This document shows, piece after piece, positions 1 to 6,827 of a DNA stretch of 8,881 nucleotides (positions are counted from its first letter, which is position 1; each line of letters begins with the position of its first letter). The translations under genes and the position numbers were made by a program. Origin of the DNA: Acidilobaceae archaeon (GTDB lineage Archaea; Thermoproteota; Thermoprotei_A; Sulfolobales; Acidilobaceae). The stretch lies in the NCBI GenBank assembly GCA_026985435.1, contig JALSQL010000107.1, positions 1-8,881 of the forward strand. Direction: 5' to 3'. The notes under the pieces are model-generated. The model did not search any database and had not been told where the DNA came from. It worked only from the letters and a program-made list of their open reading frames with translations.

Positions 1-7
1 ATATTGC

Positions 8-13
8 TAAATA
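8..13 (+). promoter_or_regulatory. putative TATA box for the exported-protein gene
   Basis: The element TAAATA sits in GC-rich DNA with its centre about 29 bases before the GTG at 40. That spacing would place the transcript start a few bases before the GTG, giving a nearly leaderless mRNA. It argues that bases 4-39 are promoter rather than coding, although the frame is open there. The window edge hides any BRE upstream, so this is only a suggestion. Confidence 0.4.
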
Positions 14-39
14 CAGGGGCATATACCTGGTGGCCCCCG

Positions 40-1638
40 GTGCGCCTGCACCCCCGGCTGCGGGGTGCCCTCGCCGCGGCCCTGCTGGTCAGCGCCTCCT
101 TCGCCGGCTCGCTGGCCTACATAGCCCTCGCTGGCAGCGATGGTGTTGTGATCGATGTTAGGCTGGTTGACTCCACGGGCGCCGTCTACGAGCCCGGCAG
201 GCGGTTGCCCGTCGCCGTCCACCTAGCCGTGTGGGCGCTCGCGCCGCCGCCCGGGGGCTGGCGGCTCCTCTACAGCGGGTGGGCCTCTGGCGAGGTCAGG
301 CTGGAGGCCGAGAGGCTCGCCCCGGTGGCGGCTGCCTGGCTCGACTATGAGGCCGCTAGGGTTCACGCGTCGCCGGGCTCCGGCTTCACCCCGGCGGGGA
401 GGCCCCTGAGGGTCGACGTTCACGTGGTCGACCGTGGGGGCAACGTTCTCGGGAGGCGCACCTTCTACTACACGTACAACCCGCTCGAGATCCTCTCCGG
501 CGGGGGCGAGCGGCTAACGCTCGGGGTACCCGTGGGGGCTGACATCGAAGCCTTGGGGGGCCGGTACGGCTCTCGGGAGTGGTTCCCCTGCGAGGAGTAC
601 GTGTGGCGGCTCGAGTGGCGGGTGGCGGCCGAGGATATAGTGGGTAACTCGACCAGCATACCCTACAGGGTCGTATACGCTAGTGGCGAGCCGCTCTACT
701 ATGTTGCGACGCCGCTGCTGGTGGTTAACAACTACGACTGGGGCTCCAACGGGCCCCCGGCTGACGGCGTGTTTGAGGGGTGGGTCTACCTCCAGGGCTC
801 CTACCAGGCCGCCCTACAGGCCGTGGTGGGTATAGGCTTTGACGTCAGCGGCAAGGTTGGAGGGGGCGACTGGAGCGGCGGCCTGAGCGGCTCGATAACA
901 TCGGCTGGCCCCTCTTATAGTGACGTGGTCGCAGTCGCCCCTCCGGGCTTCGAGGGCGTCGCTGGCGGCGGCTCTGCGGTTGTTTATATCTATGCCAGGC
1001 CCGTGATCGAGTTCTACAGGGAGTACGTGGTTGAGAGCGAGCTGTGCGGGCCCGGCGGCGAGCAGCCCACGGGCTGGGAGAAGGTCGAGGTCTACGTTGA
1101 GGACGTGTACGTGTACTACGTGGACCCCTCGACCGGCGTGAAGTACCTGGACTCCGACACCTACGTCGGGGAGGGGCTGCCCGAGTGGCTGGGCGAGCTG
1201 GAGGAGGCTCTGGGCCTCAGCGTTGAGCTGCAGCAGCTGCAGATACCCGGCACACCCCTAGATGATGGCGTCCTAGACCCTGGCGAGTGGGTGTCCCTGG
1301 AGACCATAGTATCCTACCTCGACAGCGGCCAGGCTAGCGGGTGCGAGGAGTTCGACGCCTCCCTACCCGTAGGCGCCGCCCTCAGCCTGGCGCTAGCCGC
1401 CGGCTCCAGGGGCGCCTTCGCCCCGCTGGCCCTGGCCATGCCTGTGAGTGTCACAATAGGCGCCAGCGCCGAGGGCGACTCGGAGATGACTGGGCGCCTG
1501 GAGAACTCCGGCGACATCCTCGAGTTCATACACGCTGGCCTCGGGGGCCTAGAGTATAGGAAGGACCCGCCCTGGTGGTGCGCCTGGTGCGACCCCTGCT
1601 ACTATAGGGTACCCGTAGCCTACATCGAGGGCCGCTAG
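40..1638 (+). CDS. uncharacterised exported or membrane-anchored protein with CxxCxxC tail
   Basis: I do not recognise this 532-residue protein. The frame is open from base 4, but GTG at 40 is preferred: GGTGG lies 6 bases before it, a TATA-like box lies about 29 bases before it, and the product then starts with a short basic stretch (RLHPRLR) followed by one hydrophobic segment at about residues 9-32, as in a signal peptide or N-terminal anchor. The rest is rich in Gly, Tyr and Val with alternating beta-strand-like patterns, so stacked beta-sandwich (Ig/CARDB-like) domains are likely. A DDGVLDPGE stretch near 408-416 resembles loops of secreted beta-sandwich proteins. Six cysteines occur, near 184, 336, 435, 514, 517 and 520; the last three form WCAWCDPC, 12 residues from the end. 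A milder hydrophobic patch spans about 444-475. Third codon positions look less GC-biased than in the neighbours, with more GTT and TAT. It is probably cell-surface; the function is unknown. Confidence 0.75.
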   Translation: MRLHPRLRGALAAALLVSASFAGSLAYIALAGSDGVVIDVRLVDSTGAVYEPGRRLPVAVHLAVWALAPPPGGWRLLYSGWASGEVRLEAERLAPVAAAWLDYEAARVHASPGSGFTPAGRPLRVDVHVVDRGGNVLGRRTFYYTYNPLEILSGGGERLTLGVPVGADIEALGGRYGSREWFPCEEYVWRLEWRVAAEDIVGNSTSIPYRVVYASGEPLYYVATPLLVVNNYDWGSNGPPADGVFEGWVYLQGSYQAALQAVVGIGFDVSGKVGGGDWSGGLSGSITSAGPSYSDVVAVAPPGFEGVAGGGSAVVYIYARPVIEFYREYVVESELCGPGGEQPTGWEKVEVYVEDVYVYYVDPSTGVKYLDSDTYVGEGLPEWLGELEEALGLSVELQQLQIPGTPLDDGVLDPGEWVSLETIVSYLDSGQASGCEEFDASLPVGAALSLALAAGSRGAFAPLALAMPVSVTIGASAEGDSEMTGRLENSGDILEFIHAGLGGLEYRKDPPWWCAWCDPCYYRVPVAYIEGR

Positions 1639-1640
1639 CC

Positions 1641-1670
1641 CCCAGGCCCCGCCTACCCGGCGGCCCTGGG
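1641..1670 (+). other. strong stem-loop just after the stop codon
   Basis: CCCAGG (1641-1646) pairs perfectly with CCTGGG (1665-1670). Inside it, CCGCC (1649-1653) pairs with GGCGG (1659-1663) around the loop TACCC. Only a CC/C internal bulge separates the two stems, giving 11 G+C-rich pairs beginning 3 bases after the stop. No T-run follows, so it is not a standard archaeal terminator. It may protect the mRNA 3' end or slow the polymerase. In 67%-type GC DNA some hairpins arise by chance. Confidence 0.45.
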
Positions 1671-1684
1671 CGGCAACGTCTAGC

Positions 1685-1690
1685 TTATCT
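1685..1690 (+). promoter_or_regulatory. putative TATA box for GTP cyclohydrolase III
   Basis: TTATCT within CTTATCTA is the only AT-rich spot in the 1639-1744 intergenic stretch. A start about 26 bases downstream would fall near 1713. This would give a leader of about 31 bases to the preferred GTG at 1745, or a leaderless message if GTG 1715 were used. The match to the archaeal box A consensus is weak. Confidence 0.35.
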
Positions 1691-1744
1691 ACCGGGCAGC
1701 CCGGGCTGGCCGGGGTGGAGGGTGCCCTGCCCGTGGGGAGGACG

Positions 1745-2488
1745 GTGAGGCTGACACTCATAGAGCTCAGGGGCTACAGGGAGTGGACGGAGAGCCTGGG
1801 CGAGGATAGGGAGTGGGCGATCCAGGCGGTGCAGTCGAGGGTGTACAGGGCGGCGCAGGAGGAGGCGAAGGAGCACGGGGGCTTCGTGATACCCCTACGC
1901 TACGACTACATGGTGCTCCTCTCCAGCGGCCTCGAGGAGCACAGCCAGAGGGCCGTGGTGAGGGCCGTCGGGGAGGCCTCACCCGTCCCGGTCAGGGCGG
2001 CGAGCGCCTGCGCCCGCGAGCCCCTCGAGGCCCTCCGGCTGGCCCAGAGGGTCATCCCCCGCGTGCCCCTAGGCGGGGTGGAGGTCGAGGCCTGCAGCGG
2101 CGCGGGGGGCATGGAGTGGACGGCGCTCGCCCACGTCGACATTAACAACATAACCAGGGCCACCTGGGAGTCGAGCGCCTACGACGCCTACCTCCGAGTC
2201 CTGAAGCTCCACCACTACCTCGCCGAGGAGGCGGCGGCGTCGGGGGCCGTCGTGCAGTACCTGGGGGGCGACAACATACTCGTGGTCCTACCGCCGGAGG
2301 ACCCCATGAGCCTAGCCGCCAGGCTGCTGTCGAGCGTCGAGGACCTCATGGGCGACCGGGCTAGCCTCAAGGCCGGCGTGGGGGTCTCGAGGAGCCCCCG
2401 GAAAGCCCTAGCCCTGGCGGCGAGGGCCCTCCACGAGATAAGGGAGGGGAGGGCCAGCGAGCGCATAGTGCTCTACGAGGAGGGCTAG
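1745..2488 (+). CDS. gch3: GTP cyclohydrolase III
   Basis: This is a 247-residue archaeal-type GTP cyclohydrolase III. Members open the imidazole ring of GTP to give the formylamino-pyrimidine FAPy phosphate and pyrophosphate, the first step towards riboflavin and the FO moiety of F420 in archaea. The enzyme is cytosolic and Mg-dependent, with two palm-like domains related to nucleotidyl cyclases. Visible motifs are GYREWTE (10-16), LRYDYMVLLS (51-60), HVDINNIT (130-137), SAYDAYL (144-150) and YLGGDNILVV (172-181). Length agrees with the family, about 230-270 residues. The frame stays open up to GTG 1715 and GTG 1733. I chose GTG 1745 because family members as I remember them begin exactly at the VRLTLIELRGYREW strand, and GGGGAGG lies upstream (1735-1741), though only 3 bases from the start. 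The stop shares CTAG with the stop of the convergent hydrolase gene. Confidence 0.92.
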   Translation: MRLTLIELRGYREWTESLGEDREWAIQAVQSRVYRAAQEEAKEHGGFVIPLRYDYMVLLSSGLEEHSQRAVVRAVGEASPVPVRAASACAREPLEALRLAQRVIPRVPLGGVEVEACSGAGGMEWTALAHVDINNITRATWESSAYDAYLRVLKLHHYLAEEAAASGAVVQYLGGDNILVVLPPEDPMSLAARLLSSVEDLMGDRASLKAGVGVSRSPRKALALAARALHEIREGRASERIVLYEEG

Positions 2489-3144
2489 CCCGGCAGGAGC
2501 GCCAGCACCCTAGCCGGGGCGCCCCCGGCCCCCTCGAGCGGTAGCGGCGCGACCACCAGGGTGAACACCCTCCCAGCCAGCCTCTGGAGGCCCGCCAGGT
2601 TCTCAACTATCAGGATGCCCCTCCCCAGGAGGAGGCGGTGCACCGGGTAGGGCGGGTGGTCGGGGCTGGGGGTGTCGACCCCGACGCCGCCCACGCCCAT
2701 GCTGGCGAGGAGCGCCGCGGCCTCCTCCGAGATGCTCGGGTGCCTCAGCCACTCGGGCGTGCCCCTCCTGGAGTCCCAGCCGAAGGAGAGCAGCACGAAC
2801 CAGCCGGGCCCCGGCCTGGCCCCGGAGGCCTCCAGGGCCTCCTCCAGCTCCCGCCGGGACACGCTGTCGCCCGGCCCCTTCCAGGAGAAGTCGAGGGCCA
2901 CCGCCGGGCCCACGAGCCTCTGGGGCGGTATCGAGTCGACAGTGTCGCCGCCCGCTATGAAGTGCGCCGGGGCGTCAACGTGGGTGCCGGAGTGGTCGCC
3001 CATAACAACCAGGCTGGCCTGGTAGCCGTCGACCTCGACGCACGCCCTCCTCTCCACGAGGACCGGCGGGTCCCCGGGGTAGACGGGGGTGCCGCGGCCG
3101 AGGGGGAGGGTTAGGTCTACAACCCTGAGCCCACCCAGCGCCAA
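2485..3144 (-). CDS. cyclase-family (kynurenine-formamidase-like) metal-dependent hydrolase
   Basis: The product of 219 residues belongs to the cyclase/KynB fold family (Pfam Cyclase). The hallmark metal site is clear: GDHSGTHVDAPAHF at about 49-62, with His51, His55, Asp57 and His61 as likely ligands. A second conserved block, GVDTPSPDH at about 155-163, is followed by His169 and IVENL with Glu181. Family members hydrolyse amides or esters such as formylkynurenine or cyclic imides. I see no kynurenine-pathway gene here, so the substrate is unknown. The frame is open to TTG 3195, but the family's first strand (DLTLPL) begins just after TTG 3144. The extra 17 residues are Gly/Pro-rich and overlap an AT-rich promoter-like spot, so I use 3144. 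Neither start has a convincing ribosome-binding site. The gene converges on GTP cyclohydrolase III, with stops interlocked in one CTAG. Confidence 0.88.
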   Translation of the reverse strand: MALGGLRVVDLTLPLGRGTPVYPGDPPVLVERRACVEVDGYQASLVVMGDHSGTHVDAPAHFIAGGDTVDSIPPQRLVGPAVALDFSWKGPGDSVSRRELEEALEASGARPGPGWFVLLSFGWDSRRGTPEWLRHPSISEEAAALLASMGVGGVGVDTPSPDHPPYPVHRLLLGRGILIVENLAGLQRLAGRVFTLVVAPLPLEGAGGAPARVLALLPG

Positions 3145-3180
3145 GGAGGAGCCGCCCCCGGGGGCGCCTGGCGTGGCACC

Positions 3181-3190
3181 CTTATTATCG
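3181..3190. promoter_or_regulatory. possible shared bidirectional TATA element
   Basis: CTTATTATCG is the only AT-rich patch between the divergent hydrolase gene and the EMC6-like gene. Read on the minus strand it gives GATAATAAG, about 40 bases before TTG 3144. Read on the plus strand it gives CTTATTAT, which predicts a transcript start near 3212. One element could thus serve both genes, though archaeal promoters normally take direction from BRE and TFB, which I cannot discern here. The rest of 3145-3274 shows no other regulatory signal. Confidence 0.35.
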
Positions 3191-3274
3191 GGCAAGCCCG
3201 CGGGCCGCGGGGTGCCCTGCGCCGTGGGCTCTCGAGGGGGCTCAACACTGAGGGTGGCGCCCGAGAGGAAGCCG

Positions 3275-3511
3275 ATGCTGGCGGCGTCTACGCTACTGGG
3301 CCTCCTCGCGGGGAGCGCCGCCGGGCTGGCCTCGAGCCTGTGGCCCGGCGCCTCCGGCGCCGCCGCGGCGGCCCTCTACGTGGCCGGCCTCGCTGGGAGC
3401 GTGCTCTACCCGGGGAGGAGGGGGCTGGCTGGCGCCCTCGAGGCCGCTCTGGCGTTCTCCTCGCTCTTCCTCGGCTTCTGGGTTGGGGTCTACAACCTCC
3501 TCCTAGGGTAG
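3275..3511 (+). CDS. small three-helix membrane protein, probable EMC6-like (archaeal EMC6 family)
   Basis: The product is 78 residues, almost all hydrophobic, with three predicted membrane helices at about 2-23, 27-45 and 51-77. A basic turn (GRR, 48-50) lies before the third. Helix order, the Gly/Ala-rich first hairpin (LLAGSAAGLAS) and the aromatic third helix (AFSSLFLGFWVGVYNLL) resemble eukaryotic EMC6, whose last helix as I recall it reads FTYVLFWTFLYGMVHVY. EMC6 is a core subunit of the ER membrane protein insertase, and archaeal relatives are known. The frame stays open upstream to 3089, but that part is antisense to the hydrolase and uses unusual codons. I chose ATG 3275 because GAGAGG lies 6 bases before it. 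GTG 3254 would add VAPERKP, a plausible basic cytosolic lead, and GTG 3212 could be leaderless. The family call is from memory and moderate; that it is a real membrane gene is more certain. Confidence 0.6.
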   Translation: MLAASTLLGLLAGSAAGLASSLWPGASGAAAAALYVAGLAGSVLYPGRRGLAGALEAALAFSSLFLGFWVGVYNLLLG

Positions 3512-3533
3512 GGTGGAGGGTTTCGTGTTAGGG

Positions 3534-3540
3534 TTTTATT
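3534..3540 (+). promoter_or_regulatory. putative TATA box for metK
   Basis: TTTTATT is the clearest AT-rich element in the 3512-3601 gap. It predicts a transcript start near 3563 and a leader of about 38 bases that carries TGAGGT (3592-3597) close to the metK ATG. The T-rich stretch could also help end transcription of the upstream small gene. This suggests metK has its own promoter. Confidence 0.55.
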
Positions 3541-3560
3541 CTCTCCCGCCCATGCCACAC

Positions 3561-3570
3561 CGCCTAGGCG
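3561..3570. repeat. perfect 10-bp palindrome at the predicted metK transcript start
   Basis: CGCCTAGGCG is an exact inverted repeat centred about 28 bases downstream of the TTTTATT box, right where transcription of metK should begin. It could be an operator for a dimeric repressor. Flanking bases do not extend the symmetry. A 10-bp GC-rich palindrome can also occur by chance. Confidence 0.35.
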
Positions 3571-3601
3571 CTCCCGGTGAACCTGGGGGTGTGAGGTTGA
3601 G

Positions 3602-4822
3602 ATGGCCAGGAGTATAGTGGTGGAGCCGTTCCCCTACCCGTCGGTCGGCGAGCTCGAGGTGGAGCTCGTCGAGAGGAAGGGGCTCGGGCACCCGGACTAC
3701 ATCAGCGACGCCGCCGCCGAGGCGGCCTCCCGGGCCCTCAGCCTCTACTATATTGAGAGGTTCGGGAGGATCCTGCACCACAACCTTGACAAGGTGCTCC
3801 TCGTCGGCGGCCAGGCTAGCCCCCGCTTCGGCGGCGGCGAGGTTCTCCAGCCCATCTACATAATAGTGAGTGGGAGGGCGACCACCGAGGTCAGGACCGG
3901 AGAGGGCGTCGAGGAGGTCCCGGTTGGCAGCCTGGTTGTGAGGGCTGTCAGGGAGTGGCTCCGGGAGAACCTCCGCTTCCTCGACCCAGACTCCCACGTG
4001 ATAGTAGACTACAAGATCGGGAAGGGCAGCGTCGACCTGGTCGGCCTGTTCGACAGCGCCGAGAGGGTGCCGAGGGCCAACGACACCAGCTTCGGGAGCG
4101 GCTTCTACCCGCTCTCAACCCTCGAGAACCTGGTCTTCAAGGCCGAGCGCCTCCTAAACAGCCGGGAGTTCAAGTCGAAGCACCCGGAGGTGGGGGAGGA
4201 CATTAAGGTTATGGGCCTGAGGAGGGGGAGGAGGATAGACCTAACCATAGCCGCCGCCATGATAAGCAGGCTCCTCAGGGGCCCAGACGAGTACATGGCG
4301 GCGAAGGAGGCGGTCAGGGAGGCGGTCCTGGACCTCGCCTCGAGGGAGGCCCCGGACTACGATGTCAACGTGCACGTGAACACGGGGGACATACCTGAGA
4401 GCGGCATATTCTACCTAACGGTAACCGGCACGAGCGCGGAGCACGGCGACGACGGGGCGACCGGTAGGGGGAACAGGGCGAACGGCCTCATAACACCCCT
4501 GAGGCCCATGAGCCTCGAGGCGACCGCCGGGAAGAACCCCGTGAGCCACGTGGGCAAGATCTACAACGTGGCGTCGATACTGATAGCGAGGAGGATATAC
4601 GAGGAGGTGAAGGGGGTGAGGGAGGTGTACGTCAAGCTCCTGAGCCAGATAGGCAGGCCCATAGACGACCCCCTGGTGGCGGACGTCAAGGTGAACCTCG
4701 AGGAGGGCGCCAGGCTCTCCGCCGACATGAGGGGGGAGATAGAGGCGATAGTCGACGAGGAGCTCTCCAACATAACCAGGCTCACCGACCTGATAGTCCG
4801 CGGCGAGGCCCCCCTCTTCTAG
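3602..4822 (+). CDS. metK: S-adenosylmethionine synthetase, archaeal type
   Basis: This 406-residue protein is the archaeal methionine adenosyltransferase, a family distinct from bacterial MetK in sequence. It makes S-adenosylmethionine from ATP and methionine in the cytosol, supplying rRNA, tRNA and lipid methylation and polyamine synthesis. Recognisable blocks are ERKGLGHPDYISDAAAE (24-40), KVLLVGGQASPRFGGGE (64-80), HVNTGD (258-263), GTSAEHGDDGATGRGNR (276-292) and TAGKNPVSHVGKIYN (308-322). Length equals that of the Methanocaldococcus enzyme. The ATG start is secure: TGAGGT lies 4 bases before it, and the family begins with a short basic strand (MARSIVVE). Its own TATA box lies about 65 bases upstream. 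The last 13 codons and the stop overlap the antisense 3' end of the DUF460 gene by 41 bases. Confidence 0.97.
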   Translation: MARSIVVEPFPYPSVGELEVELVERKGLGHPDYISDAAAEAASRALSLYYIERFGRILHHNLDKVLLVGGQASPRFGGGEVLQPIYIIVSGRATTEVRTGEGVEEVPVGSLVVRAVREWLRENLRFLDPDSHVIVDYKIGKGSVDLVGLFDSAERVPRANDTSFGSGFYPLSTLENLVFKAERLLNSREFKSKHPEVGEDIKVMGLRRGRRIDLTIAAAMISRLLRGPDEYMAAKEAVREAVLDLASREAPDYDVNVHVNTGDIPESGIFYLTVTGTSAEHGDDGATGRGNRANGLITPLRPMSLEATAGKNPVSHVGKIYNVASILIARRIYEEVKGVREVYVKLLSQIGRPIDDPLVADVKVNLEEGARLSADMRGEIEAIVDEELSNITRLTDLIVRGEAPLF

Positions 4823-6827
4823 CCCCCCGGAGCCTCTCCATCCTATACTCCCTCACCAGCCTCTCCAGGTCGAGCTGGGCGGCCCTCTCCTCCCGGAGCC
4901 TCTCCACCCACTCCTCCGCGTCCCTCAGGACGGAGGAGTCCACGAACGCCACGCCCGACACCACGTCCACCAGGTACTCGGAGAGGGGGAAGAGGGGGAT
5001 CTCCCTCTCCCTAAGGTCCCTGGCCAGCCTCTCCCAGCCCGGCTGCCCGGCGAGCACGGCGGCGACCCCGGCCTCCGCCAGGGCGTCGAGTGCCTCGGGG
5101 TCGTAGTGGCCTGGGTTCGCGACGGCTACCACCTCCCCGCCCCTCAGGGGGCCCAGGGCCTCCACGCTCTCCCTGAGGCGCGCGGACGTCAGGGCCGGCA
5201 GTATGCGGGCCGCCACCACCTCGCCCCTCCCAGCCCTAACCGCCAGCCGGGCCAGCCTCTCCAGCCTGCCCCGGAGCTCCTCCACCTCCGCCTCGAGCCT
5301 GGCCGCCCTCTCAGCGTGCCTCCTAGCCTCGGCCTCGAGCGCCGCGTCGGGCCTGGGGCACCTCCTCGCCTCGAGCCTGGCCTCCTCCAGCTGGGCCTCC
5401 AGCCTCTCGACCACCGCCCTGAGGCGCTTGGCCTCCTCCTCGGCCCTCCTAGCCCTGGCCTCGAGAAGGTGGAGCCTCTCCGGCTCCACGCCGCCCTCCC
5501 GGCTGGCGGCCTGCCTCCCGGCGGCCTGGCCGGCCTGGCTGGCGGCGGGCGGCCCCCGGCCCCCCTGGGGTGGGGTGAGGAGCCTCTCGATCTCCCTCTC
5601 CACGGCCTCGGCGGCGGTCACGCCGCGTATTACCGCCTCCTTCACCTTCTGTGGGTCGAGGTCGACGTGGAAGTGGGCTAGGTAGCTGTCGAGCCTCTCG
5701 AGCTTGGCCTTGAGGGCGAGGTACGCCTTGTACGCCGCGGCGAGGGCGTCCCTCTCGTGGGTGGTCTTCGGGGGGCGGCCCCCGAGGGCCCTCGCCGCGA
5801 GGGCGGCCTTCTCGGCCACGCTCATGGGCTTGTCGGGGTGGAAGAGCTCCGCGTTGAACTGGGCCGCGAGCTTCCTAACAGCCTCAGGTGGCTCCTCAAC
5901 GTCAACAGCCACGACCACGGGCCTGCCCAGGGACTCCACGACCTCGACTATCGACCCCCTGTCGAAGCCCCTCCTGGCGAGGGTCAGTATGACCCTCCCG
6001 TGGAGGTCCAGCACGGCGAGGCCGGTGGTCTGCCCCGGGTCCAGGCCGACGATCAGCGGCCTGTCGGGCCTGCTGGGCTCGCCAGTGTCGAGCCTCACCT
6101 CGCCCCTGTGGGCCACCCGGACCGTTATCGTGTAGTCCACGCCCCTGTGGGGCCTCACGATGCCGACTAGCCTCTCCCTCGGGGCGTAGACGGTGAACAC
6201 CGCCGAGTCGAGGCCGCCCTCCGACTCCCTGTAGGTGACATCGAAGTCCAGCCCGGCCCTCTCGAGGGCCTCCCTCACCTTCTCAGCCGCCCTCCTCACG
6301 CTAGCCCTAATCCTCCTCTGGTAGCGGTCCACGCTCATCCCGCCGCTCCTGCTCCACCTGCCGCGGGACACGGTGATCACTACCCTCTCGCCCACAAGCC
6401 TGAGGGGCGCCCCGTGCCCCCTCGCCGCGAGCACCGCTGCGAGGTACGCCGTCCTCGCCGGGGTGGGCTTCCCCTGCCCGGCGTCCAGGCCGGCCCTGGC
6501 GGCGGCCTCCCTCAGGGGGAGGGGCCTGCCCCCCTCCACGTTGACCTGCACGAGCCTCGTGCCCGGGGGGAGCACCTCGAGCAGCCTGGCCAGCCCCGCC
6601 TGGCTGGGGGCCAGCTCGAACGGGTTGTCGGTGCCTATCGCCGCCGGCCTCAGCTCCCAGGCTAGCCTCACGAGCCGGGCCAGACTGGCGCCCTCCCACT
6701 TGCCGACCAGCCTGCCCTCGGCGTCAACTGCGGCGACCGAGTAGCGGGCCCCCGGGGCGCCCGGCTCCCCCGACTCGAGGTCGACGCCCATGTAGAGGGG
6801 GCCCTCAGGCTGGGAGGGGCGGCTCAC
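4782..6827 (-). CDS. DUF460/COG2433 protein, predicted RuvC/YqgF-type RNase H-fold nuclease with coiled coil
   Basis: The protein has about 681 residues. Positions here follow the longest frame, from GTG 6836; subtract 3 for GTG 6827. An N-terminal domain (15-160) opens with YMGVDLESG (Asp19) and has AIGTDNPFEL (Asp70). A second, better conserved RuvC/YqgF-like domain has GLDPGQTTG (264-272, Asp266), VVVAVDVE (307-314, Asp312) and THERDALAAAYKAY (359-372, Asp363), the usual acidic triad of RNase H-fold nucleases. An Ala/Gln/Gly-rich linker (423-450) leads into a charged coiled coil (about 455-535), then a C-terminal alpha/beta domain (540-640) and a basic tail. The family is archaeal and its nuclease role is predicted only. 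GTG 6827 is preferred because GGTGA stands 5 bases upstream; GTG 6836 and ATG 6791 (GAGGG upstream) remain possible. The start lies inside the RIO2 3' end, so translation is probably coupled. Confidence 0.88.
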   Translation of the reverse strand: MSRPSQPEGPLYMGVDLESGEPGAPGARYSVAAVDAEGRLVGKWEGASLARLVRLAWELRPAAIGTDNPFELAPSQAGLARLLEVLPPGTRLVQVNVEGGRPLPLREAAARAGLDAGQGKPTPARTAYLAAVLAARGHGAPLRLVGERVVITVSRGRWSRSGGMSVDRYQRRIRASVRRAAEKVREALERAGLDFDVTYRESEGGLDSAVFTVYAPRERLVGIVRPHRGVDYTITVRVAHRGEVRLDTGEPSRPDRPLIVGLDPGQTTGLAVLDLHGRVILTLARRGFDRGSIVEVVESLGRPVVVAVDVEEPPEAVRKLAAQFNAELFHPDKPMSVAEKAALAARALGGRPPKTTHERDALAAAYKAYLALKAKLERLDSYLAHFHVDLDPQKVKEAVIRGVTAAEAVEREIERLLTPPQGGRGPPAASQAGQAAGRQAASREGGVEPERLHLLEARARRAEEEAKRLRAVVERLEAQLEEARLEARRCPRPDAALEAEARRHAERAARLEAEVEELRGRLERLARLAVRAGRGEVVAARILPALTSARLRESVEALGPLRGGEVVAVANPGHYDPEALDALAEAGVAAVLAGQPGWERLARDLREREIPLFPLSEYLVDVVSGVAFVDSSVLRDAEEWVERLREERAAQLDLERLVREYRMERLRGARRGGPRRGLSGR

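Noticed and set aside
4..39. TTG start at 4 for the exported protein
   Set aside because: It lacks a ribosome-binding site, overlaps a TATA-like box, and puts TWWPP ahead of an otherwise normal basic-plus-hydrophobic signal region beginning at GTG 40.
2638..3114. Open frames on the plus strand opposite the cyclase-family gene
   Set aside because: The minus strand carries the conserved metal-site motif. The plus frames are low-complexity and match no family.
3089..3274. Long N-terminal extension of the EMC6-like frame
   Set aside because: It is antisense to the hydrolase gene in its first part, is Pro/Gly/Arg-rich, and includes codons such as TCT, CGA and TCA that are rare in neighbouring genes.
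5280..5470. Repeated CCTCGAGCCTGGCC-like words
   Set aside because: They come from the coiled-coil heptads of the DUF460 protein (repeated Ala, Glu, Arg, Leu codons) and not from a DNA repeat.
5106..6170. Several open frames on the plus strand opposite the DUF460 gene
   Set aside because: They are rich in Arg, Pro, Gly, Leu and Ser, match no family and have no start signals. They reflect GC-rich codons of the clearly conserved gene on the other strand.
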